In this document: positions 56,472-64,000 of the stretch, in pieces | Position numbering within the stretch: position 1 is the first letter of the stretch | Layout of the letters: every line of letters begins with the position of its first letter | Made by a program: the position numbers and the translations under genes | Assembly (NCBI GenBank): GCA_027494055.1 | Contig: JAOSJO010000028.1 | Coordinates: 85,063 to 149,062 of the forward strand | Reading direction: 5' to 3' | Source of the DNA: Anaerolineae bacterium | Lineage (GTDB): Bacteria; Chloroflexota; Anaerolineae; Aggregatilineales; JAFGMM01 | Length of the DNA stretch: 64,000 nucleotides | The notes under the pieces: generated by a model | Database searches by the model: none | Seen by the model: the letters and a program-made list of their open reading frames with translations, nothing else | What the model was told of the DNA's origin: nothing

Positions 56472-57755
56472 ATGGAGATCGCCAGAATGACAGAGAATGT
56501 CGTTGCGCAGCCTGTCAGCCTGTTCGAGATGGCCCAGAAGCAGTTCGATCAGGCGGCAGCGTACCTTGACCTCAGCCCCGGCATGCGCGCTTTCCTGCGC
56601 GAACCGATGCGCGAGCTGACCGTCACCTTCCCGGTCAAGATGGACGACGGCTCCACGCGCGTTTTCAAGGGCTTCAGGGTGCAGTACAACGACGCACGCG
56701 GCCCGACGAAAGGCGGCCTGCGCTTTCACCCGCACGAGAACATCGACATGGTGCGCGCCCTGGCGGCGTGGATGACGTGGAAGACCGCCGTGGTTGACAT
56801 CCCGCTCGGCGGGGCGAAGGGCGGCGTGGTGTGCGATGTCAAGGAGCTTTCACAGCGCGAACTGGAGCGCGTCAGCCGGGCTTACGTGCGCCAGGTGGGC
56901 CGCTTGCTGGGCCTCGATGTCGATGTGCCCGCGCCGGACATGTACACCAACGCGCAGATCATGGCGTGGATGATGGACGAATACGCTGTCATCAAGGGCC
57001 ATACCGAGTTCGGCGTGATCACCGGCAAGCCCGTTGAACTGGGTGGGTCGTTGGGGCGCGAAGACGCGACGGCGCGCGGCGGCATGTACGTGATCCGCGA
57101 GGCGGCGAAGATGCTCGGCATGGACACCGCCGGCGCGAAAATGGCGGTCCAGGGCTTCGGCAACGTGGGCAAGTACGCCGCCACGCTCGGCGAGGAACTG
57201 CTCGGCTGCAAGGTGATCGCCGTCGCCGACATCGGCGGGGGCATCTACAACCCGAAGGGGTTCGACACGCGCGAGCTATTCAACTACGCGATGCGTCACG
57301 GGCTGGTGAGCGGCTACCCGGAAGGCGAGCGCATCTCCAACGCCGAGTTGATTGAAATGGACGTGGATATTCTCGTGCCGGCGGCGCTGGAGAACGTCAT
57401 CACAGCAGAGAACGCGCCGCGCGTCCGCGCGCGCCTCGTCGCCGAGCTTGCCAACGGCCCGTGCACGCTTGAGGCCGAGGCCATCATGCAGGACAACGGC
57501 ATCTACGTCATCCCCGACATTCTGTGCAACGCCGGCGGGGTCGTCGTTTCGTACTTCGAGATGGTCCAGAACGCCTACGACTATTACTGGGACGTGCTTG
57601 AAGTGCACGAGCGGCTGGACAAGAAGATCTCGGCGGCGTTCGCGACCATGCACGCCCGCGCCCCGGAGTTCAACAACGACACCCGCCTCGCGGCGCAGGC
57701 CCTCGCCATCGAGCGCGTGGCGAACGCCGTGCGCTTGCGCGGCTGGTGCGACTAG
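56472..57755 (+). CDS. gdhA: Glutamate dehydrogenase (Glu/Leu/Phe/Val dehydrogenase family)
   Basis: This 427-residue enzyme interconverts glutamate and 2-oxoglutarate plus ammonia. The substrate site has GPTKGGLRFHP and PLGGAKGG with the catalytic lysines, and the Rossmann motif is VQGFGNVGKYAA. LVPAALENVIT and NAGGVVVSYFEMVQN near the end are typical of the hexameric GDH of Chloroflexi, archaea and Gram-positives. AGGAGAAAA precedes ATG 56472. The frame is unbroken. A long leader with a terminator suggests regulation by premature termination. Confidence 0.95.
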   Translation: MEIARMTENVVAQPVSLFEMAQKQFDQAAAYLDLSPGMRAFLREPMRELTVTFPVKMDDGSTRVFKGFRVQYNDARGPTKGGLRFHPHENIDMVRALAAWMTWKTAVVDIPLGGAKGGVVCDVKELSQRELERVSRAYVRQVGRLLGLDVDVPAPDMYTNAQIMAWMMDEYAVIKGHTEFGVITGKPVELGGSLGREDATARGGMYVIREAAKMLGMDTAGAKMAVQGFGNVGKYAATLGEELLGCKVIAVADIGGGIYNPKGFDTRELFNYAMRHGLVSGYPEGERISNAELIEMDVDILVPAALENVITAENAPRVRARLVAELANGPCTLEAEAIMQDNGIYVIPDILCNAGGVVVSYFEMVQNAYDYYWDVLEVHERLDKKISAAFATMHARAPEFNNDTRLAAQALAIERVANAVRLRGWCD

Positions 57756-58458
57756 GCCGGCAACGGGCGCGACCAACGGGCGCGACCGACGGTCGCAGCC
57801 GCCCAACGACAACCGCATAACACGCAAAGCCGGGGCGACGCCGCCCCCGGTTCTTGTTGGTCATCTTTGGCGCGCGTGGGTCCCGCGCCGCGCAGGCTGC
57901 AACAGGGCGGTCACGCCCCTGCAGGGCGCGCCACTCCTCGCGGAGGATGCCCATGAGGATGCTGTCGTAGCGCTGCCCGTCGCGCAGCACCGCGCCCCGG
58001 ATGGCGCCTTCGCGCGTGAAGCCCACCTTCTCATACGCGCGGATGGCGCGCGTGTTGTACGCGATCACGTCCAGCCCGACGCGGTACAGGTTCAGCTCGT
58101 CGAAGGCATAGCGCAGGACGATGCGCAGCGCGTCTGTGCCGTAGCCTTTGCCCCAGTACGCAGGGTCGCCAATGCCGATGGAGAGCCTGGCGACGCCGTT
58201 GCTCCACTCGAAGCTGTGCAGCGCCACGAAGCCGATCAGCGCGTCGTCGGCGAGCGTGCGGATGCGGAAGTTGTAATCCGGCGCGGCGCCCTGCCTGTCC
58301 GGCGCGGCGAATGCCTCCGTCGGGAGCGGGCGCACCGGCTCGGTGTCCATCAGGCGCATGTAAGCCGGGTTTGCGCTCCACCGGCTGAACGCCTCGGCGT
58401 CGTCAGGGCGGCGCGCCGCCAGGTATACCCGTTCGCCCTTGAAGAGTGTGCCCTCCAC
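57670..58458 (-). CDS. RimJ/RimL-type GNAT acetyltransferase (probable C-terminal frameshift)
   Basis: The N-terminal 182 residues are a complete RimJ/RimL-type acetyltransferase: EGTLFKGERVYLAARRPDDA at the start, GIGDPAYWGKGYGTDALRIV (acetyl-CoA site), and NTRAIRAYEKVGFTREGAIR. Such enzymes acetylate ribosomal protein N-termini, antibiotics or metabolites. After MGILREEWRALQ the frame as sequenced stays open to 57670, crossing the gdhA terminator and 86 bp of gdhA. One lost G in the run near 57916-57919 would give a stop at 57911-57913 and a normal 182-residue protein. I consider 57911 the real end. Confidence 0.8.
   Translation of the reverse strand: MEGTLFKGERVYLAARRPDDAEAFSRWSANPAYMRLMDTEPVRPLPTEAFAAPDRQGAAPDYNFRIRTLADDALIGFVALHSFEWSNGVARLSIGIGDPAYWGKGYGTDALRIVLRYAFDELNLYRVGLDVIAYNTRAIRAYEKVGFTREGAIRGAVLRDGQRYDSILMGILREEWRALQGRDRPVAACAARDPRAPKMTNKNRGRRRPGFACYAVVVGRLRPSVAPVGRARCRPSRTSRASARRSPRARWRGPAPRGGCRC
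57761..57786. repeat. Perfect 13-bp tandem duplication
   Basis: CAACGGGCGCGAC occurs twice in direct succession just after the gdhA stop. Confidence 0.7.
57829..57857 (+). terminator. Terminator after gdhA
   Basis: CCGGGG and CCCCGG arms around a GC-rich loop are followed by TTCTTGTT. It lies 73 bp after the gdhA stop, between convergent genes. Confidence 0.65.
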
Positions 58459-58983
58459 CTACGCCTCCTCTGGCGCGCCGCCGGCCAGCAGCGTGACCAA
58501 CTGGTCCGCGCCGTCCGCGTCCCGTCGATAGAACCACATCGCGCCCGGCGCGACATCGCCGCGCAGGTAGGCGACCGCCGGCTCGTGCATGACGCGCCAG
58601 GGCAGCCGCTCCAGCGTTTCGACCGCCTCCAGGCGCGGCATGAAGCGCGCCCTCGCGACCAGGCCGTCGGGGTCACCGGCGCGCAGCGCGCCCGCCCACG
58701 CGCCGACCGCGAATGTGAACGTCGTGGACTGGTAGCCTTCGTGTGCGTTGTCGAGCTGCGCCACATAGGCCAGCCGCCCCGGATTCCGCACCGTCAGGCC
58801 GGTCTCCTCGCGGACCTCGCGCGCCAGCGCCTCGGTGAGCAGCGCGCCCGGCTCGGCGACGCCGCCCGGCAGCGCCCACGTCGCCTGGGCGTCGCCCGGT
58901 CCCTGCTGGCGGACGAGGAGCACGTCATCGTCGCGGCAGATCAGCGCGGCGACGATGTGGTAGAGGCGGCGGTGGGGAGGCAT
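58459..58983 (-). CDS. NUDIX hydrolase
   Basis: This 174-residue NUDIX protein has the complete Nudix box G-x5-E-x7-REVREETGL (GGVAEPGALLTEALAREV and following residues), which binds Mg2+ and hydrolyses nucleoside diphosphates linked to another moiety. The start MPPHRRLYHIVAALI at 58983 is chosen; a GTG at 59004 would add seven residues. The stop is directly followed by the GNAT start, so these two genes form one unit. Substrate is unknown; housecleaning of oxidised nucleotides or ADP-ribose is typical. Confidence 0.9.
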   Translation of the reverse strand: MPPHRRLYHIVAALICRDDDVLLVRQQGPGDAQATWALPGGVAEPGALLTEALAREVREETGLTVRNPGRLAYVAQLDNAHEGYQSTTFTFAVGAWAGALRAGDPDGLVARARFMPRLEAVETLERLPWRVMHEPAVAYLRGDVAPGAMWFYRRDADGADQLVTLLAGGAPEEA

Positions 58984-59000
58984 GCTGTTGCTCGATCCTC

Positions 59001-60124
59001 TCACTGGATCTGCGCTACAAACCAGTCAAACACGTCGAGGAACTGCCGCAAGGCGACACGGTCCTCCAGAACGGTCAAGGGGATGTTGGGTCGCCTCGTC
59101 ATCTCCGTCGGCGGAATGGATATACCCTCAATTGCGTTCAGCTTTTCCAGGAGTTCCAGCCTTTTTACTTCAGAGTCGAATGGCTCTCGGTACTGATACC
59201 ACTGGAAGTAGATTTCGACTTTTCCATATGTATATACTGCAAACAGCAGGTGATTCTGATCCATGAAATCATAGATGGGGACGAAAGATCCAATCTGCTT
59301 GCCTTGACCCCACCAGATTCTAAGACCTTTTTGAGTAGCCCATTCCAGTATCTTGCGGGCGACATCGACAACGCCTCTTGGATGCCGCTCCACCAACGCA
59401 TCAAAGAACGAGCTTTTGTCCCACTGCCTGGTTTCTCGTCCGGAGCCTTTTTGTGTTCCGCCTCCGCAGTCTGGCCCACGACCTTGGGCACAAGCGTGCG
59501 CAGGTTGCCCTGCCCGACATACTGCTTGATCTCGACCGCCAGCACCTCGGCGGGGGTCCATTTGCTCATTCAAGAACTCGACGATGCGCCGGAGTTGCGT
59601 CGGAATCGCGTCGGCCACAAAGACCATGCGCACCCGGCCCGCCTGCAGGTTGGTCTTTACCTGGCCCCAGAAGGCCTCATACCCGGTGGTTTCGATCCCC
59701 AGGGCGTCGGCAACCTCCTGTTCAGGATCGAGCATCCTGTCAGCGCAGCGCTGCTCGAAACGGGTGCGGATGCTCTCGACCGGGAGATACACGACGGCAT
59801 TGGCGGCATAGTCGAGCATCTGCCCGACCACCTCGCGCCTGATCTGCGTGTTGGCGCTGCGCTTGACCTCGACCAGCGTCGGGATGGCGTCCTGGTCGAG
59901 GAACACGTGATCGACGGAGCCAGCGCCGGCTTCCTCACCCGGCACCGCCACCTCGCGCGAGATCAACAGCCAGCGTCGCGGATTTGCGCTGTCCATCTGC
60001 TCGCCTGCGAGGAGGTTGGGGTAGTCTGCCAGGAGTTTCTGTAACAGCTCTTCGGTGCCGTAGGGTTCTTCGTTCATCTCAACCAGTTGGCCGTCGTCCT
60101 GGATCAAGAAGATGGCTCCCGCAT
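59001..60124 (-). CDS. PD-(D/E)XK nuclease-like protein of unknown function (three frameshifts)
   Basis: This 374-residue protein after correction starts at ATG 60124, with GGGGAG 7 bp upstream: MREPIFLIQDDGQLVEMNEE after restoring one base near 60116. Residues 60-110 contain a nuclease-like core (VDHVFLDQDAIPTLVEVKRS, D-x-E-x-K pattern, then RREVVGQMLDYAANAV). The frame changes near 59568 (extra base) into SKWTPAEVLAVEIKQYVGQG and back near 59425 (lost base) to SFFDALVERHPRGVVDVARK. The C-terminal 150 residues form an unknown domain (GQGKQIGSFVPIYDFMDQNH). A DNA-targeting role is inferred from the nuclease motif only. No methylase is adjacent. Confidence 0.65.
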
Positions 60125-60156
60125 CGACATACTCCCCTGCCGCATGGCTGTGGATA

Positions 60157-60162
60157 TTCCGT
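60157..60162 (-). promoter_or_regulatory. -10 element upstream of the nuclease-like gene
   Basis: TATACT on the reverse strand lies about 33 bp before the chosen start in the short gap after the Rieske gene, suggesting a separate promoter. Confidence 0.4.
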
Positions 60163-60180
60163 TGTAGTATACGCGCGCCG

Positions 60181-61933
60181 CTACGCTTCCTCAAACAGGC
60201 GCTCGCCCCGGTGCAGCCGGTAGGCGATCTGGTAGCGCTGGCCCCTGTGCGCGCGCCGTCGGCGCGTGGGCGGCCAGGTAGCGCGCCGCCGCCACGAGCA
60301 CATGCACGCCCGCCTCCGTCCCGCGCAGCAGCGCGTACTGCGCGAAGGCCGCCTCGATGGCCTGGATGGTGTGGAAGTCTCGGTCCTCGCGGAGCAGCAG
60401 CCGGCCCAACGCCGCCAGCAGCCGGTCGGGGTCGCCGTCGCTGTAGAGGTAGCGCGCGACAAGCTCGCCCGCCTCGTTCACCTGCTGCTGCCGGTCGAGC
60501 CGGCCGGCCAACTGAGCGAGCAGCGCGTCCGCCTCCGGCACGCGGCCATTCGGCGCGGGGATGCGCGCGGCGGGCACGTTGAGGAAGCGGTCGAGGTAGA
60601 CGCTCATCGCCGCATCGAAGACGCCCCGCAGCAGCGCCGGCGACGCCGTCCGCCGGAGGCCCTGGTGCACCGCGTTCGCGAACGTGAAGGTGTGCAGCGC
60701 CGTGTCCCAATCGCTGAACTCGTTGCTCGTGTGGAAGCGCGCAATGCGCAGCGCCGCCGCGTACGCGACCGCGCCTGCGAGCGCGTCTTCGGTCGCGCCG
60801 GCGCGCACCGCCGCGAGCAGCGCCGCCACGGCGGCCTGCGGATCTTCACCCAGCAGGACCGGAACCAGCGCCGCGCGCCCGTCCCAGGTCCCGCGCCGGC
60901 TCCGCCCGGCTTCGAGCGCGGCCGGCAGCGCATCGAACGCGCGGTCCAGTATCTCGATCAGGTCAACCGGGTTGCGCCAGGCGTTCGACTCCTCCATCCG
61001 GCTCGCGTTGGCGTAGCCGTGCGCGAGGCTGGTCAGCGCCGCCTCGGCGAGCGCCGGCGCCCAGCCCGCGTGGTCGAGCGCTTCCAGCGCCTTGTTGGTG
61101 AAGTCGAGCGGGTGGCCGATCTGGATGTAGCGATGATCGGTCGCGGCGGCAAACAGCATATCGGCCAGCGCGCGGTGGTCCGCCCCGGCGCGGACCGCCG
61201 ACACGATGCAGCGCTCCGCACCCTCCGCGTCGCGCACCTCGATGAACTGGCGGAACCAGAGCTTGAGCGTGGGCAGGTCGGCCTCCAGCGTGGGCAGGGG
61301 GCGGATGCCGAAGCGCGGCGGCATCCCGGCGCAGTCGTTGGCGACCGCCGACAGCCCGTGGTAGAGCGCGTGGGACCTGTCGGGCGCGTCAAGGCGCGGC
61401 AGCAGGTTCATCATGCATGTGAGGATGGTAAGGCCCTGCCCCCAGCCCGCCTCGCGGTAGTGCGCGCCAAACTCCAGCCCGACGCGGAACGGCGCGACGG
61501 GGTCTACGCCGCCATCGAGCAGCCGGATTACGGCCTTGCCGATCACCAGCGAGATGTTGCGCTCCAACCCGTCGCGCAGGCGCTTGCGCTGGTGTTCGAG
61601 TGGGTCCGTGCGCGGGGTGAGGTCCACCCACACCGCGCCGTCGCGCACCTCCACCGGGTAGGCGCGCACGTCGTCGGCCCACTGGTCGAACGTGCCGCCG
61701 CTTGCCAGGTCAAAGCGCGCGTGGTGCCAGTGGCACGTGAGGATGCCGTCCTTGACCGTGCCCCGGTCGAGGGGGAACCCCATGTGCGGGCAGCGGTTAT
61801 CGACCGCGTAGACCGTGTCACCGTGGGCGAACAGCGCCAGGGTGTGCCCATCGACCTGCACGGCCATGCGGCCGGCGGCTTGCACATCGGCGAGCGCAGC
61901 GGCGCGGACGAACTGCTCGGTAATTGCAGACAT
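60181..61933 (-). CDS. Rieske [2Fe-2S] protein with a large helical domain (one frameshift)
   Basis: This 583-residue protein has an N-terminal Rieske domain with ligands C48, H50, C67 and H70 (CPHMGFPLDRGTVKDG and LTCHWHH), then about 470 residues that are mostly helical and not recognised by me (LTCMMNLLPRLDAPDRSHAL, GHPLDFTNKALEALDHAGWA). Residues 255-460 contain several His/Asp-rich helices. The domain order differs from ring-hydroxylating oxygenases, which have a START-like catalytic domain with a mononuclear iron facial triad; none is evident. The tail shifts frame near 60255; one extra base removed gives RGQRYQIAYRLHRGERLFEE and the stop at 60181. Confidence 0.8.
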
Positions 61934-62049
61934 CTCCGATCCTTTTTAGAATCAACTGGTTTTGGCCTATTATGGCACAAAAGCGGGCCGTCAGCCGACA
62001 GCCGGCGGGTCGGTTTGAACCTGTACCTTGGTCCAGGGGCGGCAGCGCT

Positions 62050-62086
62050 GCGCGGGTGATTTCATCTTGGGGGCATGCTTGTGGTC
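62050..62086. repeat. Dispersed 38-bp repeat, copy 2
   Basis: GCGGGTGATTTCATCTTGGGGG and GCTTGTGGTCCGC correspond to the copy at 40720-40757. Confidence 0.6.
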
Positions 62087-62109
62087 CGCCAGTGATTCTG
62101 CCTGTCTTT

Positions 62110-62206
62110 ACCTCACCCCCGCCCCCCTCTCCATAAAATGGGAGAGGGGGAGAATAGGAATGCCAAGTCCCCTCTCCACGAGTGGAGAGGGGATTTAGGG
62201 TGAGGT
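62110..62206. repeat. CCTCACCCCC-family nested palindrome, copy 2
   Basis: Outer arms ACCTCACCC and GGGTGAGGT enclose two CCCCTCTCC/GGAGAGGGG hairpins. It lies between the metF terminator and the Rieske gene in a 392-bp gap where no gene is seen. Confidence 0.75.
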
Positions 62207-62255
62207 GGTTCTTGCGCATGAAGTTGCCCCTATCCTGGAACACACCCCGCTGCGC

Positions 62256-62290
62256 AAAAAACGGCGTCCCCGCCTGTTGGGGGGGACGCC
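62256..62290 (-). terminator. Intrinsic terminator of metF
   Basis: On the reverse strand GGCGTCCCC and GGGGACGCC form a 9-bp stem, followed after one base by six T. It lies 36 bp after the metF stop. Confidence 0.85.
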
Positions 62291-62325
62291 GCTGCTTGTG
62301 CGTATCGGGCCAGCGCGCCGCAGGT

Positions 62326-63826
62326 CTACGCCGTCTCTGAGGCCTCCGAGGCTTCCTCCGCGGCTTTCGGGGGCGGGACCAGCCCGGTCTCTTCCACGAG
62401 GCGCGGCACGATGCTCTCCCAGCCGACGGCCATCAGGTGGATGCCGCTCACGCCGGCCTTGCCCTTCACCGCGTCGATCAGCTCCAGCGCGATCTGCACG
62501 CCCTCTTCCTGCTCCGCGTCCTTGCCCTGGGCGGCGGCCTTCTCCATGCGCGCCAGGAGCGGCTCCGGGATGCGCACGCCGGGCACCTCTTCGTGCATGT
62601 ACTGCGCCATCTTCAGGCTCTTGAGCGGGGTGACGCCGACCAGGACATAGACCTTGTCGAGCACGCCGCGCTCGCCCAGAAGTTCCAGCCAGACGTTGAA
62701 GCCGTCAGGGTCGTAGACCAGGTTGGTCTGGAAGAACTGCGCGCCGGCGTTGATCTTCTTGTGCTCGCGGAGGGCCTGGAAGCGCGGCAGCGACGCGAAA
62801 GGCGACGCGGCAGCGCCGAGGAACATCTGCGGCGCGTTCTTGAGGTTGCGGCCATCGAGGTAATGGCCCTCGTCGCGCATCCGGCGCAGTATCCAGAGCA
62901 TCTGCACCGAGTCGATGTCCAGGATGTCCATGCGCCCCTGCGGCCCCGGCCCCATGCGCGAGTGGTCGCCGGAGAGGCACAAGATGTTGCGGATGCCCAT
63001 CGCGGTCGCGCCGATGACCTCTGCCTGGAGGCCCATGCGCGTCCGGTCGCGGGCGGCGATCTGCATCACCGGCTCCGCGCCCTCTTCGAGCGCGATCAGG
63101 CTGCACGCCAGGCTGGACATGCGCGGGGTGGCGGAGGGTTGTCGGTGAAGTTGATGGCGCGGACGTATGGCTTGATGAGCCGGATGTTCTCGCGCAGCTT
63201 GCCGGTCGCGGTGCTCATCGGCGGCGCAACCTCGGAGGTCACGACGAACTCGCCAGAGCGCAAGGCCGCCTCAAGGCCGGAGATTGGCGCCTCATAGGCC
63301 GGCCGGTGATACTGGTCGTCGCCCTGCCACCAGTCAGGCTGGCGGACGGGGCGGAAGATCGCGTCCCAGGTCTGGGCGCGGCGCGCGGCGTCGCCGCTGA
63401 GGAGGCCCTTCGCCGTGCTGCCCAGCCCCAGGCTCCTGACCTGGTGAACCACATCGCCCCAGGTTTCGCCGCCGGTCTTGCTCCAGTCGAGCGGGGGCAG
63501 GACTTCGAGGAGCTTGTCCTCGCGGCCCATGGCCTCCGAACGCTGGTAAATCCGGTACCAGACGCACTGCCGCGTCTCGTCCACGTAGCAGTGCTCCGGC
63601 GTCGAACCGCCGCAGGGGCCGTTGCGCGCACCCTTCGGGCACTCCATCGGGCAGATGAAGGCCGTCTCCTGGAGCAGGCAGTTCCCGCACATGCGGCAGC
63701 CAAAGAGCGGCCCCTTGACCAGACGCTCCGTCCAGATCAGCAGGCGTTCCGAGAGGGAAGGGTTGTGGAAGGGGTAGAAAGGGGCTGCCAGCGGCGGGCT
63801 GGGGTGAAAATTGGGAAGATGCGCAT
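62326..63826 (-). CDS. metF: Fused MetV-like/MetF methylenetetrahydrofolate reductase (two frameshifts)
   Basis: This 500-residue protein after correction carries an N-terminal Cys-rich MTHFR_C/MetV-like domain (CRMCGNCLLQETAFICPMEC, then CPKGARNGPCGGS) and a C-terminal MetF TIM barrel (GEFVVTSEVAPPMS, INFTDN, RMSSLACSLIALEEG, LSGDHSRMGPGP). MetF reduces methylene-THF to methyl-THF. In acetogens MetV and MetF are separate subunits that pass electrons through MetV. ATG 63826 has TAGGAG 9 bp upstream (MRIFPIFTP). One C is lost near 63800 (then SPPLAAPFYPFHNPSLSERL) and one near 63130. A strong terminator follows. The fusion suggests Wood-Ljungdahl-type or folate C1 metabolism. Confidence 0.9.
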
Positions 63827-63896
63827 CACACCGACTCCTATAAGCGGGTTCGTCACCAGACCAATTGTATCTTATTTCGCCTCATAGAACTGGGTA

Positions 63897-63930
63897 AGTG
63901 ACAACCGTCCCCCGTTCGGCGTGAGTTGTC
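63897..63930. repeat. Inverted repeat upstream of metF
   Basis: GTGACAAC and GTTGTCAC are perfectly complementary 8-bp arms separated by 19 bp, lying between the metF start and the stop of the next gene. It could be a terminator for that gene or a regulatory site. Confidence 0.45.
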
Positions 63931-64000
63931 ACAGTCCCAGCCGGGTGCGCGGCACGGGGCGTTTGTCCGCGCGCGCGGCTTCGCCCGCGAGGCCGGGCGT
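63929..64000 (-). CDS. C-terminal fragment of an unidentified gene
   Basis: The reverse strand is open from the right edge to a TGA at 63929-63931 and ends GEAARADKRPVPRTRLGL. Only 23 codons are visible, so the product cannot be named. An inverted repeat that could terminate it overlaps the stop. Confidence 0.3.
   Translation of the reverse strand, partial: TPGLAGEAARADKRPVPRTRLGL

Noticed and set aside
60266..62059. 597-codon forward frame opposite the Rieske gene
   Set aside because: It is antisense and composition-driven. The Rieske ligands on the other strand are decisive.

Overview
The window looks like a stretch of a high-GC chromosome from an uncultured or little-studied member of the Chloroflexota (Anaerolineae-like). 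This is inferred, not proven. It rests on GC-rich codon use, Thr/Pro-rich linkers behind single membrane anchors in exported proteins, a sufCBD operon, a PspA-like protein, large multi-GAF kinases and many GTAGGGGC-type palindromic repeats. No rRNA, tRNA or CRISPR array was seen.

A technical point governs the whole annotation. Twenty otherwise convincing genes carry 28 apparent single-base frameshifts, mostly in short G, C or A runs. After adding or removing one base at each site, every complete corrected gene has a length divisible by three and keeps its family motifs. This looks like homopolymer error in an unpolished long-read or draft assembly, not mass gene decay. Such genes are listed as single CDS features with the frameshift positions noted.

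Layout. 1-12071: a carbohydrate-use locus. A sugar ABC importer (binding protein, two permeases), a PHP-type hydrolase and a GntR/FadR-type regulator point left. GH88 hydrolase, SDR, old-yellow-enzyme-like protein, Gfo/Idh/MocA oxidoreductase and a DUF6807 protein point right. A uroporphyrinogen-decarboxylase-like gene converges on them. The two arms diverge from an AT-rich operator. 12510-18775: rtcB, an opine-dehydrogenase-like gene, a cobalamin-binding mutase-like protein and a secreted M23 peptidase. 18878-23144: Fe-S assembly, with a sufT-like gene divergent from sufC-sufB-sufD and a near-consensus promoter between them. 23252-33802: a YfhO-like membrane protein, a universal-stress/DUF389 protein, a six-GAF sensor kinase, a receiver-kinase hybrid and PspA. 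34090-37000: an anchored solute-binding-like protein and its paralogue fused to a VWA domain. 37087-40708: TPR/zinc-ribbon membrane protein, coiled-coil membrane protein, GNAT and rsgA. 40990-43430: a 3-ketosphinganine-reductase-like SDR, an anchored protein and a LysM lipoprotein. 43782-45914: greA and lysS. 46332-47625: a degraded IS110-type element between inverted repeats. 47662-53160: rhomboid, TPR protein, TlpA-like thioredoxin, RmlD-like reductase, rnc and fabF. 53278-55842: an amino-acid ABC permease and a binding protein that is an almost perfect internal duplication. 56188-57755: a long structured leader and glutamate dehydrogenase. 57670-63826: GNAT, NUDIX, a PD-(D/E)XK-type nuclease-like protein, a Rieske protein and a fused MetV-MetF-type methylenetetrahydrofolate reductase.

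The strongest candidates for undescribed biology are the carbohydrate locus with its unusual enzyme set, the opine-dehydrogenase/B12-mutase-like pair, the duplicated binding protein, the SBP/SBP-VWA pair and the sphingolipid-type reductase.
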